Below, piece after piece: positions 19,243 to 29,511 of a DNA stretch of 64,000 bases. Under the pieces are notes generated by a model that ran no database searches, was not told where the DNA came from, and worked only from the letters and a program-made list of their open reading frames with translations. The position numbers and the translations under genes are program-made. The first letter of the stretch is position 1. Each line of letters opens with the position of its first letter. The DNA is taken from assembly GCF_000168715.1 (NCBI RefSeq), contig NZ_AASE01000004.1, positions 62,001-126,000 on the forward strand, read 5' to 3'. The stretch comes from Chlorobium ferrooxidans DSM 13031. Its GTDB lineage: Bacteria > Bacteroidota > Chlorobiia > Chlorobiales > Chlorobiaceae.

Positions 19243-20331
19243 TTATTGCGATTCTGCCATGCCGGTTGTTGCCAGTTGACCGCATGCCGCATTAATTGTC
19301 GTACCGTAGCTTTTTCTGACCGTGACATGCAGGCCTGAATCAATGAGGTATTGCTGGAACACCTCTCTGGAGGAGCTGTTTACAGGCTTGAACCTGATAT
19401 TAATGATAGAATTGTAATCAATCAAATTTATTTTGCATAAAAAGCCGTGAGCAAACCGTGCCAGCAGTTTTGCGTCTTCAAGCGAGTCGTTGATACCTTT
19501 CTGCAGCATATAGACAATCGTGACCGGCATGGCGGTTGCCGAGCTATAGCCGGCAAGTGCTTTACCGAGCTCATTAAGCGGATAGAGCTTTGCTGCGACC
19601 GGCATGAGTGACTCCCGTTTCTGCTGTTCGGCAGCATGAAGGGAGACGGCGAGCTTGGTTTTCAATCCTGAAGCGCCCAGTTTCCGTATTTGCGGAATAA
19701 CACCCACGGTTGAAATGGTTATTTTTTTCTGGGATAGCGTGACGTTGTAGTTTTTTGTTGTCAGGGTTTCTATCGATTCCAGAATATTGTCGTAGTTCAT
19801 GAGCGGCTCTCCCATACCCATAAAAACAATATTGGTGATTTTTTTGTCGGGCTTTCTCATGGAAACTATGGCATTGAGCGCATAAACCTGTCCGGCAATC
19901 TCCCCGGCGGTAAGATTTCGATGCAGTCCCATTTTTCCTGTTGCACAGAATGTGCACTGAAACGCGCACCCGGCCTGCGAGGAGAGGCAAGCGGTCAATC
20001 TGTTCTCGGCAGGAATGAGGACGGTTTCAATCAGTTCGTTATCCGGCAGTTTCAGCAGGATTTTTTCTGTGAGGTTGTCCCCGCTCTCTTCGGTACTCTC
20101 AAGGTGATCTACAAGCTGAAGATGGCTGATAGAGAAGGTTTCTGCAAGCTTTTGGCGAAGTGTCCGGCTGAGTGTTGTCATCTCCTCAAAGCTCTTTGCC
20201 TGATGACTGAAAAGCCACTGATGAATCTGTGCCGCCCTGAATGAGGGTTCATCAAGCGATGCAATGGCATGCTGAAGCTCCGGGAAGCTCAGATCAATAA
20301 TGTTGGGAAGAGCGGTGGTCATGGTCTCCAT
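19243..20331 (-). CDS. rlmN: 23S rRNA A2503/tRNA A37 methyltransferase RlmN
   Basis: Radical-SAM enzyme that methylates C2 of adenine 2503 in 23S rRNA. The 362-residue protein has the CxxxCxxC iron-sulfur motif as C122, C126 and C129. The G-M-G-E-P-L-M-N SAM-binding motif is at about residues 170-177, and the C-terminal catalytic cysteine is in A-A-C-G-Q-L-A (about 352-358). It heads the rlmN-unknown-adk row on the minus strand. Cfr-type methylation of C8 is less likely given the ordinary core-gene context. Confidence 0.95.
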   Translation of the reverse strand: METMTTALPNIIDLSFPELQHAIASLDEPSFRAAQIHQWLFSHQAKSFEEMTTLSRTLRQKLAETFSISHLQLVDHLESTEESGDNLTEKILLKLPDNELIETVLIPAENRLTACLSSQAGCAFQCTFCATGKMGLHRNLTAGEIAGQVYALNAIVSMRKPDKKITNIVFMGMGEPLMNYDNILESIETLTTKNYNVTLSQKKITISTVGVIPQIRKLGASGLKTKLAVSLHAAEQQKRESLMPVAAKLYPLNELGKALAGYSSATAMPVTIVYMLQKGINDSLEDAKLLARFAHGFLCKINLIDYNSIINIRFKPVNSSSREVFQQYLIDSGLHVTVRKSYGTTINAACGQLATTGMAESQ

Positions 20332-20588
20332 TTCATGTTACGCCAGAGGGTATACAATTTTACGGTTACGCTGTATGGATTTCACAGAACGCGCGCCGGT
20401 GATGCTTCATGCGGAATATATGCTCTTTTGCGTAAACCAGTGCTGATATTGTTCTATCTTTACTCTGGATCGCAGACCGCCTTCGGCGGCCCCTTAATCG
20501 GGGAGTAACTGCCCTGAAGTAACCCGGAAAAATATCCGGTGGTGTGGCTTTATATGCAAGGTTCATGTAGCTAAAGAAGGAGGGTGAA

Positions 20589-21920
20589 ATGTACGGAAGA
20601 GTCTTGAGGGTTGTGATTATGGTGCTCTGCTCTGTTGTTCTGACAACAGGCGGCAGCCGGGCATCCCGGGCAACGGAAAAGAAGAAAACCTCCGGTGCAG
20701 AGGCCGTAAACCCCGGTGAGAAGAAGAGCGACTTCGATGCCCATGACCCGACGGTGCGCTACCATTTCAAGGATAATGATATGGACTGGACCTTCGGCTT
20801 CCTGCTCGGCAATACGAGCAACCATGGCATGGAGATCGGCGAGGCCTACTACACCGCAAGTCAGATCAAGGACGGGGAGGCGGCCAGTTGGCAGGCGGAG
20901 TGGATCAGGATGGCTGACCGGCTTGCGGCAAGAGCGGAAAAGAGCCTGAACAAAGGCCATAAGGTGAGTGCAACCCGGCAGATGCAGCGGGCTTCCTATT
21001 ACTACCGTGCGGGCATCATCTCCATGCTTCCCGATGATCCCCGCCTCAACGAGGTCGCCGGCCGCAGCCGCACGCTGCTCCGCAAGGCCGGTGAGTTGAT
21101 GGATCCGCCATTGGAGTATTTCGAAGTGCCCTTTGAGGGGGTGGTTTTGCCCGGCTATTTCCGCAAGGCTGACAAGAGCGGGAAACCTCGCCCGACGCTC
21201 TTCATGGTCGGCGGAGGGGAGACGTTTGCCGAAGATCTATGGTTCCACATTGCCCCCCAGACCTTTGAGCGGGGATACAACTTCGTCGCTGTAGATCTTC
21301 CGGGCCAGGGGTTGCTCCCCTGGAAAGGCAAGTATTTCCGGCCAGCCATGAACCTTCCCATCTCAGCAGTCATTGACTATGCTCTCAAGCGCCCGGAGGT
21401 TGATCCCTTGCGGTTTGCTGCCTATGGTATCAGTGGCGGCGGGGGTTTTGTGCCCCAGGCTGCCATGCATGATTCCCGCATCAAGGCTGTAGCAGTCACG
21501 GCGGCAGTGGTTGATGCCGAACAGCTCTTCAGCACCATGCCGGTGGCTACCACGACCCCCGGGGTGCTGGAGGGTTTTGCCAGCTTCCATCGCAATGTGG
21601 TCAAACTTGTGGCATTTCGCTGGGGCGTGAAGATGGACAATATTCCCGGTCTGGTCGCGGCCAACAAGGGCTTTACTTTTGATCCGGCAAAGGTTACGGT
21701 TCCCACCCTCTTGCTGGTAGGTGCGGGCGAGTATGCCAGCAAGGAGGTCCAGCGCCAGCAGCTGGAATGCATGGCTAAATTGCCCGACTCCCGTTCAAGG
21801 CTGATTGTTACAGGTTTTGAGGACGGGGCTTCCAGCCACTGCATCGGCGAGAACCGCAGTCTGATGGGGGAGATCCTGTTCGACTGGCTGGATGAGGTTT
21901 TCAAGGATACGGGGAGGTAA
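20589..21920 (+). CDS. Exported alpha/beta hydrolase (FrsA/dienelactone-like)
   Basis: A 443-residue protein with a signal-like N-terminus (about residues 5-27) followed by an alpha/beta-hydrolase domain from about residue 170. The nucleophile elbow is G-I-S-G-G-G-G (about 279-285); an acid and histidine follow in L-V-G-A-G-E and S-S-H-C-I. An N-terminal helical region (about 50-165) resembles the lid of the DUF1100/esterase group. A good ribosome-binding site, GAAGGAGGG, precedes the ATG. It pairs with the esterase gene downstream, 91 bases away. Substrate unknown. The sequence seems more GC-rich than its neighbours, which could mean recent transfer. Confidence 0.82.
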   Translation: MYGRVLRVVIMVLCSVVLTTGGSRASRATEKKKTSGAEAVNPGEKKSDFDAHDPTVRYHFKDNDMDWTFGFLLGNTSNHGMEIGEAYYTASQIKDGEAASWQAEWIRMADRLAARAEKSLNKGHKVSATRQMQRASYYYRAGIISMLPDDPRLNEVAGRSRTLLRKAGELMDPPLEYFEVPFEGVVLPGYFRKADKSGKPRPTLFMVGGGETFAEDLWFHIAPQTFERGYNFVAVDLPGQGLLPWKGKYFRPAMNLPISAVIDYALKRPEVDPLRFAAYGISGGGGFVPQAAMHDSRIKAVAVTAAVVDAEQLFSTMPVATTTPGVLEGFASFHRNVVKLVAFRWGVKMDNIPGLVAANKGFTFDPAKVTVPTLLLVGAGEYASKEVQRQQLECMAKLPDSRSRLIVTGFEDGASSHCIGENRSLMGEILFDWLDEVFKDTGR

Positions 21921-22011
21921 AATACTGTATCTGTTTGCTCGAAGAGACTACCCTGTGTGGCACACTGCTTTTCAAATCCGGAGATGAGGAGATTCAGGAA
22001 GGATGGGAAGT

Positions 22012-23601
22012 ATGGCTTTTCGTAAACTGCTGGCAGTTCTGCTGCTGCTCACCGCATTACCGCTTCCGGTGAGCGCCGGCGGAATAAACTGTAATGTTAT
22101 TCAGCTGCATAGCGGACCGATATGCGGCAGAGCAGAGGGCGACGTGCGTATCTTCCTGGGGATTCCCTATGCGGCACCCCCGGTTGGTCCCTTGAGATGG
22201 AAGCCCCCGGAGGAAGTTGCTTCGTGGGCACAGGTGAGAAACTGCAAGGAGTTCGGCCCCTCCTGCCCGCAGCCGAAAGAGAAGGATAACGCTCTGTACA
22301 GCGAGGACTGCCTCTACCTGAATATCTGGACCACGGCCAAAAAACCTGATGAGAAACTGCCGGTTATGGTCTGGATTCATGGTGGAGCCTTTAATTTTGG
22401 ATCCGCATCACTGCCCGAATACAACGGCAGGAATCTTGCCCGAAAGGGGGTGGTTGTTGTGACCATCAATTACCGCCTCGGGCCGCTGGGATTTCTTGTT
22501 CATCCGCTGCTCTCAAGGGAATCCCCCCATGGCACCTCGGGCAACTACGGCTTGCTCGACCAGATCGCCGCCCTGAAATGGATACAACGCAATATCGCTG
22601 CTTTCGGAGGGGATCCAGGGAGGGTAACCCTTTTCGGCCAATCCGCCGGATCCCGATCTGTTTCGCTGCAGTTGATCACTCCGTTATCTGCCGGGCTTTT
22701 TCATCGGGCTATAGCTGAAAGCGGCGGGCCGATTATCGGTTCGGAGTACCTCTCTTTGGCCTTTAACGGCGACATGGCTAATGTGTCGAAAATGGGCCGG
22801 CAACTGGCCTCGAAACTTGGCTGCGACAGCGCTCGGGATGTAGTGGCTGCCATGCGCGCCAGATCAGCAGAGGAGATAGTGAAGGCAGCCGATTGCACTA
22901 CAGGCATATTTGACGAGGGCCTTTTTTTTGCGCCGGTTTTTGATGGCCGGGTGCTTCCCGAAGATCCGCTCGCAGCATACCGGGGAGGAAAGCAGCATGA
23001 TGTGCCGATTATCACCGGAAGCACGCTCAATGAAGGCAATATTTATCTGGCCGATGAAAAAGATTTATCAGTTGAGAAATATCGATCATTCCTGCACTCA
23101 AGATTTGGCGATAATTCCGCGAAAGCCTTTGAGCTCTTCCCTGCCCGAAAAACAGGAGAAGTTGCACCGGCTATTGATAAAATCCTTACGGTTGCAGCAA
23201 ATGCTCAACCGGCAAGGCTCGTGGTCCGATCCATGGAACGAAAAAAATCCAGGGCATATCTCTACCAGTTCACCCGCCTGCCCGACACCGTGCTGGCGCG
23301 AAAACTGGGAGTGCATCATGGTGTTGAGCTGGCCTATGTCTTTGGAAATATGGCGGAGTCCGGGGGTTACAATCAGACGGACAGGAGGCTTTCCGAAAAG
23401 ATGATGGCTTACTGGGTCAACTTTGCTGCAACCGGTAATCCCAATGGTCCGGGCCTTCTTGATTGGCCGGCATACACCGCCACAACCGACATCAATCTGG
23501 AGTTTTCGGATACCCTGCACATCAACAGAGAGCTGTTCAGGAAAGAGGCTGATTTCATCGATCGGATAAGCAGCATGCGAAGAGCCGCGGCAAAAGAGTG
23601 A
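22012..23601 (+). CDS. Type B carboxylesterase, exported
   Basis: A carboxylesterase/lipase of the cholinesterase-like family, 529 residues. It has a clear signal peptide (about residues 1-23, ending V-S-A-G), the early E-D-C-L-Y-L-N-I signature (about 99-106) and an oxyanion HGGAF motif. The nucleophile is in G-Q-S-A-G-S (about 206-211), the acid is the glutamate in T-L-N-E-G (about 340), and the histidine is in G-V-H-H-G-V-E. Two ATGs compete. The one at 22012 lies nine bases after AGGAAGG, whereas the one at 22003 is too close to it, so I use 22012. Natural substrate unknown. Confidence 0.9.
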   Translation: MAFRKLLAVLLLLTALPLPVSAGGINCNVIQLHSGPICGRAEGDVRIFLGIPYAAPPVGPLRWKPPEEVASWAQVRNCKEFGPSCPQPKEKDNALYSEDCLYLNIWTTAKKPDEKLPVMVWIHGGAFNFGSASLPEYNGRNLARKGVVVVTINYRLGPLGFLVHPLLSRESPHGTSGNYGLLDQIAALKWIQRNIAAFGGDPGRVTLFGQSAGSRSVSLQLITPLSAGLFHRAIAESGGPIIGSEYLSLAFNGDMANVSKMGRQLASKLGCDSARDVVAAMRARSAEEIVKAADCTTGIFDEGLFFAPVFDGRVLPEDPLAAYRGGKQHDVPIITGSTLNEGNIYLADEKDLSVEKYRSFLHSRFGDNSAKAFELFPARKTGEVAPAIDKILTVAANAQPARLVVRSMERKKSRAYLYQFTRLPDTVLARKLGVHHGVELAYVFGNMAESGGYNQTDRRLSEKMMAYWVNFAATGNPNGPGLLDWPAYTATTDINLEFSDTLHINRELFRKEADFIDRISSMRRAAAKE

Positions 23602-23880
23602 AAAGAGGGGAGAGGGTTGAACGCTTGGGTGTGATAGCGTGGAAACGGCTGCTCGCAGTGAAGAAAAAATATTTATCTGTCAAACATTATTCTCCCTGTT
23701 TCTTTGTTTATCTTTTATCTTTAAAAACATTTCCCGACTATAGCGTAAGGCTTGATTGAGGGACTTCCTGAGAAATTCGCGCTGTTTTTTTTGGTGCCGG
23801 GAGTGTTTTTGATGACTGTTATTGGGCTTGACGTGTTGTTATTAAGTGTTTTATGTGGCATTAGAAGGAAAGGGCATAGA
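23602..23880. other. Intergenic stretch before the DHH gene
   Basis: About 280 bases without a gene. The middle (about 23665-23740) is AT-rich with several T-runs and is likely to hold the promoter of the nrnA-type operon. I see no tRNA, strong terminator or coding sequence apart from the short leader frame that follows. Confidence 0.5.
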
Positions 23881-23919
23881 ATGAGTTTTGTTTTTGATAA
23901 AGTTACTGCAAACGAATGA
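23881..23919 (+). CDS. Possible 12-residue leader peptide before the DHH gene
   Basis: A short frame, [12 protein letters not shown], whose TGA stop overlaps the ATG of the DHH phosphoesterase gene (ATGA). It is preceded by a strong purine-rich ribosome-binding site (AAGGAAAGGG), while the main gene has none of its own. This layout suggests translational coupling. Whether the peptide itself has a role is unknown. Confidence 0.35.
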   Translation: MSFVFDKVTANE

Positions 23920-25004
23920 TATTACCCGAGTATGGAAGGACGCTTAACGCCGAGGAATGGTCTCCGGTAATTGATGAGCTGATTGAAGGTCAGCATATTG
24001 TTCTGACGACGCATGAGAATTCAGATGGTGATGGCCTCGGAAGCGAGGTAGCTCTTGCGCTGTTGCTCAAGCTGCTTGGCAAGGAGGTCTCAATTGTGAA
24101 TCCGACTGAGGTCCCCCCGAACTACAGGTTTCTTACCCATCTCTATCCGATAAGCCTCTTTGACGACAGGGATGAGGATGCTATACAGGCCTTGTCGCTT
24201 TGTGATGTTGTTGTGCTTCTTGATGCAAATCTTCGTGACAGGATGGGTTCGCTCTGGCCGCATGTTAGTTTTTCCAAAGAGCTCGGAAGCCTGAAAATTG
24301 TCTGTGTCGATCATCATCTTGAACCTGATGATTTTACCGATGTCATGGTGTGTGAAAACTATGCATCCTCGACCGGTGAACTTATCTATGACCTGATCTA
24401 CGCGTTTCAGAAGAGGCTGGGCCGTGAACTGTTCACGCCCCAAATTGCCGAAGCGCTCTATGTTTCGGTTATGACGGATACCGGATCATTCAGGTTTCCG
24501 AAAACATCCCCCTATGTCTACCGGCTTGCCGGTGACCTTGTCAGCAAAGGGGCAAATGCTTCGGATATCTACGACAAGATCTATAACTCGCTTACCTGCC
24601 AGGCACTCAAGCTGCTCGGAGCTGCATTGAGCGCTATCACGGTGCTTGATGATGGAGTGATTTCATGGCTTTTTATCTCTCAGGATATGTTAAAAGCGAC
24701 CGGGAGTAAGCTTTTTGATACCGATCTCATCATCCAGTATCTGCTGAGTGTACCAACCGTGCAAATTGCCGTGCTTATGGTTGAGATGCAGGATGGCAGA
24801 ACAAAGGCGAGTTTTCGCTCACGCGGCAATATTTACGTCAACCAGCTGGCAAAAAAATATGGAGGAGGGGGGCATATGAATGCTGCCGGATGTCTCTTCC
24901 AGTTTTCGTCCGACAGGGCCCAGAAGGTACTTCTTGAAGATTTGAGAGCATTTCTTAAAACAGCATCCAGTCAGGTTGAAGGTGTTAACAACGAACAAGC
25001 GTGA
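23916..25004 (+). CDS. DHH/DHHA1 phosphoesterase (NrnA-like)
   Basis: Bifunctional oligoribonuclease / pAp-phosphatase type enzyme. The 362-residue protein has the metal-binding H-E-N-S-D-G-D-G motif (residues 33-40), D-A-N-L (about 103-106), the DHH triad at 132-134, and a C-terminal DHHA1 domain with [10 protein letters not shown] (about 318-327). It would degrade nanoRNA of two to five nucleotides and recycle 3'-phosphoadenosine 5'-phosphate. Its stop is followed two bases later by pepA. Confidence 0.9.
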   Translation: MILPEYGRTLNAEEWSPVIDELIEGQHIVLTTHENSDGDGLGSEVALALLLKLLGKEVSIVNPTEVPPNYRFLTHLYPISLFDDRDEDAIQALSLCDVVVLLDANLRDRMGSLWPHVSFSKELGSLKIVCVDHHLEPDDFTDVMVCENYASSTGELIYDLIYAFQKRLGRELFTPQIAEALYVSVMTDTGSFRFPKTSPYVYRLAGDLVSKGANASDIYDKIYNSLTCQALKLLGAALSAITVLDDGVISWLFISQDMLKATGSKLFDTDLIIQYLLSVPTVQIAVLMVEMQDGRTKASFRSRGNIYVNQLAKKYGGGGHMNAAGCLFQFSSDRAQKVLLEDLRAFLKTASSQVEGVNNEQA

Positions 25005-25006
25005 TT

Positions 25007-26518
25007 ATGAAAATATCAGTAACAAAAATTGAGATTGATCGTATTGCCGTCGATCTTCTTGCCTTGCCGATCAGTAAGGGAGATCTGAAAAAAGAGGCTC
25101 AGAAGCTGCTTGCCGGACTTGAACTGGATCATAAGGTATTAAAGGATTTTAAAGCCGAAGCAGGAGAGGTTGTTCTGCTCTATGGCGGGTCCGGAAAATG
25201 CAAGGCATCTCGAATTGCCCTGTTTGGTATCGGTGATGCAAAAACTCTTGATGACTGGCGCAAGGGGGCCATTTCCATTGCATCCAGAGCTGTTGAGCTG
25301 AAGATTGCAAAGCTTGCTGTTGATTTTTCAGCCATCGAGCGCATTGCCGGTGAAACAGGAGAGAGTGTTTCGACTCTTGCTGAAACGTTTGTTACCGGAT
25401 CGTTTGCCGGTTTGTACCGCTTTGAGCGTCTGAAAAGCGGTAAGCTGGATAAAAAGAGAGCGGCAGAAAAGACAAAAGAGCTTGCCGAACTTGTTTTAAG
25501 GGCCGGAGCTTCGGTATTGGATGCGGCAGAGCGCGGTGTTGAGGCGGGCAGGATTGTCGGTTCTTGCCAGAAGATGGCCAGGGATCTGGTTAATCTGCCG
25601 GGAAATCATCTGCAGGCTGAGGATATTTCGAAAGCTGCAGAGGAGTCCGCCAAAAAATATGGCTACGAGGTAACGGTTTTTCATAAAAAAGAGATTGAGT
25701 CTCTTGGTATGGGAGGCCTCCTTGCGGTCAACAAGGGGAGTTTTTTCCCTCCGACCTTTACCATTCTTGACTACAAGCCGAAAGGGAAACCGAAAGCGGT
25801 TGTAGCCCTTGTCGGAAAAGGGGTCACGTTTGATTCAGGCGGCATCTCAATCAAGCCATCCGAAAACATGGGAGAGATGAAGTCGGATATGGCCGGCGCC
25901 GCAAGCGTACTGGGTGCGGTTGAGGCCGCAGCCCGTCTTGCCCTTCCGCTGCACATTATCGGTTTGATTCCTGCTACCGACAATATGCCGGACGGTAAAG
26001 CCCAGAATCCGGGTGATGTTATTACCACCTATTCAGGCATTACTGTTGAGGTTGGCAATACCGATGCCGAGGGACGTCTTATTCTGGCCGATGCCCTTGC
26101 CTATGCAACTGAAAAGTATAAGCCTGACGTCATTATTGATCTCGCAACCCTGACCGGTGCCTGTATTGTTGCCCTTGGTTATTCCGTTGCAGGACTCTTC
26201 AGTAACAATGACAAGCTGGCTGATGAGATTTATAACGCCGGTCAGAAGGCAGGTGAAAAGGTGTGGCGCATGCCGCTCTGGGATCTCTACGATGAGCAGA
26301 TCAAGTCCGACGTAGCCGATGTCAGTAACACCGGAGGACGTGGTGCCGGTTCAGTCACGGCCGCAAAATTCCTTGAGAAATTCATTGATGAGCATAAAAA
26401 CTGGGCCCATATTGATATTGCCGGCCCGTCATTCACTCCGAAAGGGGGAGGCAAGGTCAATGGAGGAACCGGGTTTGGTGTGAGTCTGCTTGTTGAGCTG
26501 CTGAAGAAATGGTCCTGA
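25007..26518 (+). CDS. pepA: Cytosol aminopeptidase (leucyl aminopeptidase)
   Basis: M17 metallo-aminopeptidase, 503 residues. The C-terminal catalytic domain holds the metal ligands and lysine in [10 protein letters not shown] (about residues 270-279), K-S-D-M-A-G-A (about 290-296) and the family signature N-T-D-A-E-G-R-L (about 350-357). I start at ATG 25007; the frame also opens with a GTG at 25001 that overlaps the upstream stop. Confidence 0.96.
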   Translation: MKISVTKIEIDRIAVDLLALPISKGDLKKEAQKLLAGLELDHKVLKDFKAEAGEVVLLYGGSGKCKASRIALFGIGDAKTLDDWRKGAISIASRAVELKIAKLAVDFSAIERIAGETGESVSTLAETFVTGSFAGLYRFERLKSGKLDKKRAAEKTKELAELVLRAGASVLDAAERGVEAGRIVGSCQKMARDLVNLPGNHLQAEDISKAAEESAKKYGYEVTVFHKKEIESLGMGGLLAVNKGSFFPPTFTILDYKPKGKPKAVVALVGKGVTFDSGGISIKPSENMGEMKSDMAGAASVLGAVEAAARLALPLHIIGLIPATDNMPDGKAQNPGDVITTYSGITVEVGNTDAEGRLILADALAYATEKYKPDVIIDLATLTGACIVALGYSVAGLFSNNDKLADEIYNAGQKAGEKVWRMPLWDLYDEQIKSDVADVSNTGGRGAGSVTAAKFLEKFIDEHKNWAHIDIAGPSFTPKGGGKVNGGTGFGVSLLVELLKKWS

Positions 26519-26575
26519 AAATTCCGGAAATAAACAAGAGAGAAGAGAGAGGCAGTGTAACAAGATGAACCTATC

Positions 26576-27280
26576 ATGAAGGCGGTCCCGCAACATCCAG
26601 TAGTGATTATTCCCGGAGTACTATTCTGGGATTCGCTTTATGATATCATGAAAGAGGCTCTTGGCGGCTATCTTCCGGAAGAGAAAATAGCCATAGTACC
26701 CGTATCGCTCATTGACTGGATAGGATTTCCTCCTTCGCCGGAAAAATCAACCAACAGGGTTATGAGCGCTCTTGACCGGACGATACGCGAGATTGAACAG
26801 AAATTTCCCGGCGAACCCATCACGCTTGTTGCTCATAGCGGTGGAGGGAGTGTTGCGATGGTCTATCTGCTTGAAAAGCCCTTTCAGGGTGAACGTTATC
26901 ATCCGGGAAAGCATATTAAGAAGCTGATAACGCTTGGAACACCTTTTCATACCAGTGAGCATTATGCGAAGATAAAAACGGATTTTATCTTCAGCCATCT
27001 GCAAGCTGATTTTTTTGATCGGGTTTCTGTTGTTTCTGTCGTCAGCGATAAGTATCATGGCAATTCGGAGGGGAGTTTTGTGGAGAAAATGTGTTATCAG
27101 TTTTATAAAAACGTTCTGGATGACGGCAATGTTGCCGGTGACGGCATTGTTCCTGCAAAAAGCTGTTTTCTTGAGGGTGCTGTCAATGTAACTATTGCAG
27201 ATGCCGAGCATCTTCCAACACCGCATACCAGGTGGTATGGCACAAAAGAAGGGGTTGAACAATGGATTCAATGGCTGTAA
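26576..27280 (+). CDS. Lipase-like alpha/beta hydrolase
   Basis: A 234-residue cytoplasmic protein of the PGAP1/DUF676-like lipase group. The nucleophile elbow is A-H-S-G-G-G (about residues 85-90); the likely acid is in G-D-G-I-V-P (about 191-196) and the histidine in D-A-E-H-L (about 211-215). No signal peptide. The reading frame of the following lipoprotein overlaps its end by 19 bases, indicating coupling. A plastid-like or wax/galactolipid esterase role is conceivable for this phototroph but unsupported. Confidence 0.78.
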   Translation: MKAVPQHPVVIIPGVLFWDSLYDIMKEALGGYLPEEKIAIVPVSLIDWIGFPPSPEKSTNRVMSALDRTIREIEQKFPGEPITLVAHSGGGSVAMVYLLEKPFQGERYHPGKHIKKLITLGTPFHTSEHYAKIKTDFIFSHLQADFFDRVSVVSVVSDKYHGNSEGSFVEKMCYQFYKNVLDDGNVAGDGIVPAKSCFLEGAVNVTIADAEHLPTPHTRWYGTKEGVEQWIQWL

Positions 27281-28110
27281 AAGCGAGTCGCTTAAGGGTG
27301 GCCGGGGTTTTATGTTTCGCTTTTCTGGTGATTCTCTCGTCGTGCAGCCCGGAAAAACCAAAGCAGGATCCCCAGCAGGAGCATCTTGAATCAATGATGG
27401 CTATTCTTGCCCAGGTGCAGAAAAATCTCGGCAGGATTCAGCAGAAGGAGGCTGTCGTTGAAAGACTCTCATCTGATATCGAAAGCAGTGACAAACAGAG
27501 TGTCGAGCAGATTGGCAAGGATATCTCCGCCGGAATCCGTTTTATCGATTCCACCCTGGCGGCAAGTAAAAACCTGATTCGCAAACTTGAAGAGGAGAAC
27601 CGAACCTCATCCTATCGTGTTGATTCGCTTGACAAGCTGGTTTCGGAGCTTAAAATAGCCATAAATACCAAGGATGGAGAGCTTATCACCCTGAAAGGCC
27701 AGGTTCAGAAGCTCAACAGACAGGTATCTTCACTTATGGCAACGGTTGATGTGCTTGATGAGTATATCCAGGATCAGGACTCGCAGCTCTTTACGGCTTA
27801 TTACATATCAGGAACCTTTAATGATCTTGTTTCGAAAGGTGTTCTTCTTCGCATTAATCCGCTTGAAAAACTCTTCGGCAATGAGTACCGTCTTGCCAAC
27901 GACTTTAATGTCAATCTTTTTAAAAAGGTTGAGATAACCGAAACCCGTGATCTCTTTTTTGACAGGCCGCTGAAACGCATTAAAATCGTAACTCCTCACA
28001 CAGTTGGCTCTTACGAGCTGGTCGGAGGCAAAACATCCTCACTGCTTCTTATTCGTGATGAAAATGCTTTCTGGCAGAAATCCCGTTGCCTTGTAATAGT
28101 TCTTGAATAA
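27262..28110 (+). CDS. Coiled-coil lipoprotein
   Basis: A 282-residue protein with a lipoprotein signal peptide: a basic start, a hydrophobic stretch (about residues 13-25) and the lipobox L-S-S-C, cysteine at about residue 28. Residues 40-165 are predicted coiled coil, rich in E, K, Q and L. The C-terminal 110 residues look like a globular beta-domain. A ribosome-binding site (AAGGGG) seven bases ahead supports ATG 27262 over 27271. Similar coiled-coil lipoproteins occur in Chlorobiota/Bacteroidota genomes but have no known function. Confidence 0.8.
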   Translation: MDSMAVKASRLRVAGVLCFAFLVILSSCSPEKPKQDPQQEHLESMMAILAQVQKNLGRIQQKEAVVERLSSDIESSDKQSVEQIGKDISAGIRFIDSTLAASKNLIRKLEEENRTSSYRVDSLDKLVSELKIAINTKDGELITLKGQVQKLNRQVSSLMATVDVLDEYIQDQDSQLFTAYYISGTFNDLVSKGVLLRINPLEKLFGNEYRLANDFNVNLFKKVEITETRDLFFDRPLKRIKIVTPHTVGSYELVGGKTSSLLLIRDENAFWQKSRCLVIVLE

Positions 28111-28169
28111 GTAACTCCGGTTTGCCATCCGGAGCGTAGAGCCCTGGCGAGCCCTGAAATAATTCTGTA

Positions 28170-29504
28170 ATGAAAATAACCATATTCGGATCAGGCTATG
28201 TCGGTCTTGTGACCGGCGCCTGTTTTGCTGAAGTCGGAAATGATGTTCTCTGTGTTGATATTGACCGGAAGAAGATTGACGCTCTCAATGAGGGCCACAT
28301 TCCCATCTATGAACCCGGTCTTGAGGAAATTGTTGTTGAGAACAGCCGTGCCGGCCGACTGAAGTTCACTTCCGACATCCGGGAGGGTGTTGAGTTCGGA
28401 TTGTACCAGTTTATTGCTGTAGGAACGCCCCCTGATGAGGACGGATCAGCAGATTTGCGTCATGTGCTCAGTGTTGCCGAAAGTATCGGGACCTATATGC
28501 AGGAGTACCGGATCGTCATCAACAAATCGACAGTTCCCGTCGGTACTGCCGATCTTGTGCGGGAAAAAATCAGTTCGGTTCTTGCCGAACGGAGTTCGGG
28601 AGTTGACTTTGATGTGGTTTCAAATCCCGAGTTTCTCAAGGAGGGAGATGCGGTCAACGATTTCATGAAACCTGAAAGAATTATAGTCGGAGTTGATGAT
28701 CCCCGAACCAAAGAGCTGCTTCGTTTTCTCTACTCTCCGTTCAACCGAAGCCATGAGCGGTTTATCGCCATGGATATCCGTTCGGCCGAGCTGACCAAAT
28801 ATGCGGCCAACGCAATGCTTGCCACAAAGATCAGTTTCATGAATGAAATAGCCAACATTGCAGAGCGGGTCGGGGCTGATGTCGAGGCGGTCAGGAGGGG
28901 TATCGGTTCCGATTCAAGGATCGGATTTTCGTTTATCTATCCCGGTGTCGGCTATGGCGGCTCCTGTTTTCCCAAGGATGTCCAGGCGCTGGAAAGAACC
29001 GCACATAAATACGGTTATCATTCACGGATACTCCAGGCAGTTGAAGCGGTCAATGAAGACCAGAAAAGTACCATAGTCCGGAAGATCCGCCTCCATTTCG
29101 GAGAGGAGATCGGAGGCCGTGTTTTTGCGTTATGGGGGCTTTCATTCAAGCCGAATACCGATGATATGCGTGCGGCCCCGAGCCGCAGGGTTATTGAAGA
29201 GCTTCTGCAGGCGGGTGCATCGGTAAGGGTTTACGATCCTGTAGCCATGCACGAGGCTGAAAGAATCTACGGAGATCGGGAGGGGATCTACTATGCAGCA
29301 AACCCTGAAGATGCGGTAAAAGGATCTGATGCTCTTGTGGTTCTTACGGAGTGGCTTGTGTTCCGCAGCCCCGATTTTGAGATGGTCAAACGAGATCTCA
29401 AAACACCGGTGGTTTTTGACGGCCGAAATATCTACAATCCTGAATTCATGGAGATCTCCGGATTTACCTACTATTCTGTCGGCCGCCCGCCCCGTGGGGT
29501 CTGA
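28170..29504 (+). CDS. ugd: UDP-glucose 6-dehydrogenase
   Basis: Oxidises UDP-glucose to UDP-glucuronate with two NAD, for envelope or capsule polysaccharide. The 444-residue protein begins with the Rossmann motif [10 protein letters not shown] (residues 7-16). It has K-S-T-V-P-V-G-T (about 118-125) and the catalytic cysteine in [10 protein letters not shown] (about 265-274). GDP-mannose dehydrogenases are close relatives, but the UDP-sugar class fits better. It converges with thiD, only seven bases away. Confidence 0.92.
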   Translation: MKITIFGSGYVGLVTGACFAEVGNDVLCVDIDRKKIDALNEGHIPIYEPGLEEIVVENSRAGRLKFTSDIREGVEFGLYQFIAVGTPPDEDGSADLRHVLSVAESIGTYMQEYRIVINKSTVPVGTADLVREKISSVLAERSSGVDFDVVSNPEFLKEGDAVNDFMKPERIIVGVDDPRTKELLRFLYSPFNRSHERFIAMDIRSAELTKYAANAMLATKISFMNEIANIAERVGADVEAVRRGIGSDSRIGFSFIYPGVGYGGSCFPKDVQALERTAHKYGYHSRILQAVEAVNEDQKSTIVRKIRLHFGEEIGGRVFALWGLSFKPNTDDMRAAPSRRVIEELLQAGASVRVYDPVAMHEAERIYGDREGIYYAANPEDAVKGSDALVVLTEWLVFRSPDFEMVKRDLKTPVVFDGRNIYNPEFMEISGFTYYSVGRPPRGV

Positions 29505-29511
29505 GAGAGGG

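Noticed and set aside
20470..20510. Rho-independent terminator before the first hydrolase gene
   Set aside because: CCGCC/GGCGG and CCCC/GGGG short stems exist but there is no T-run on either side and no gene ends there.
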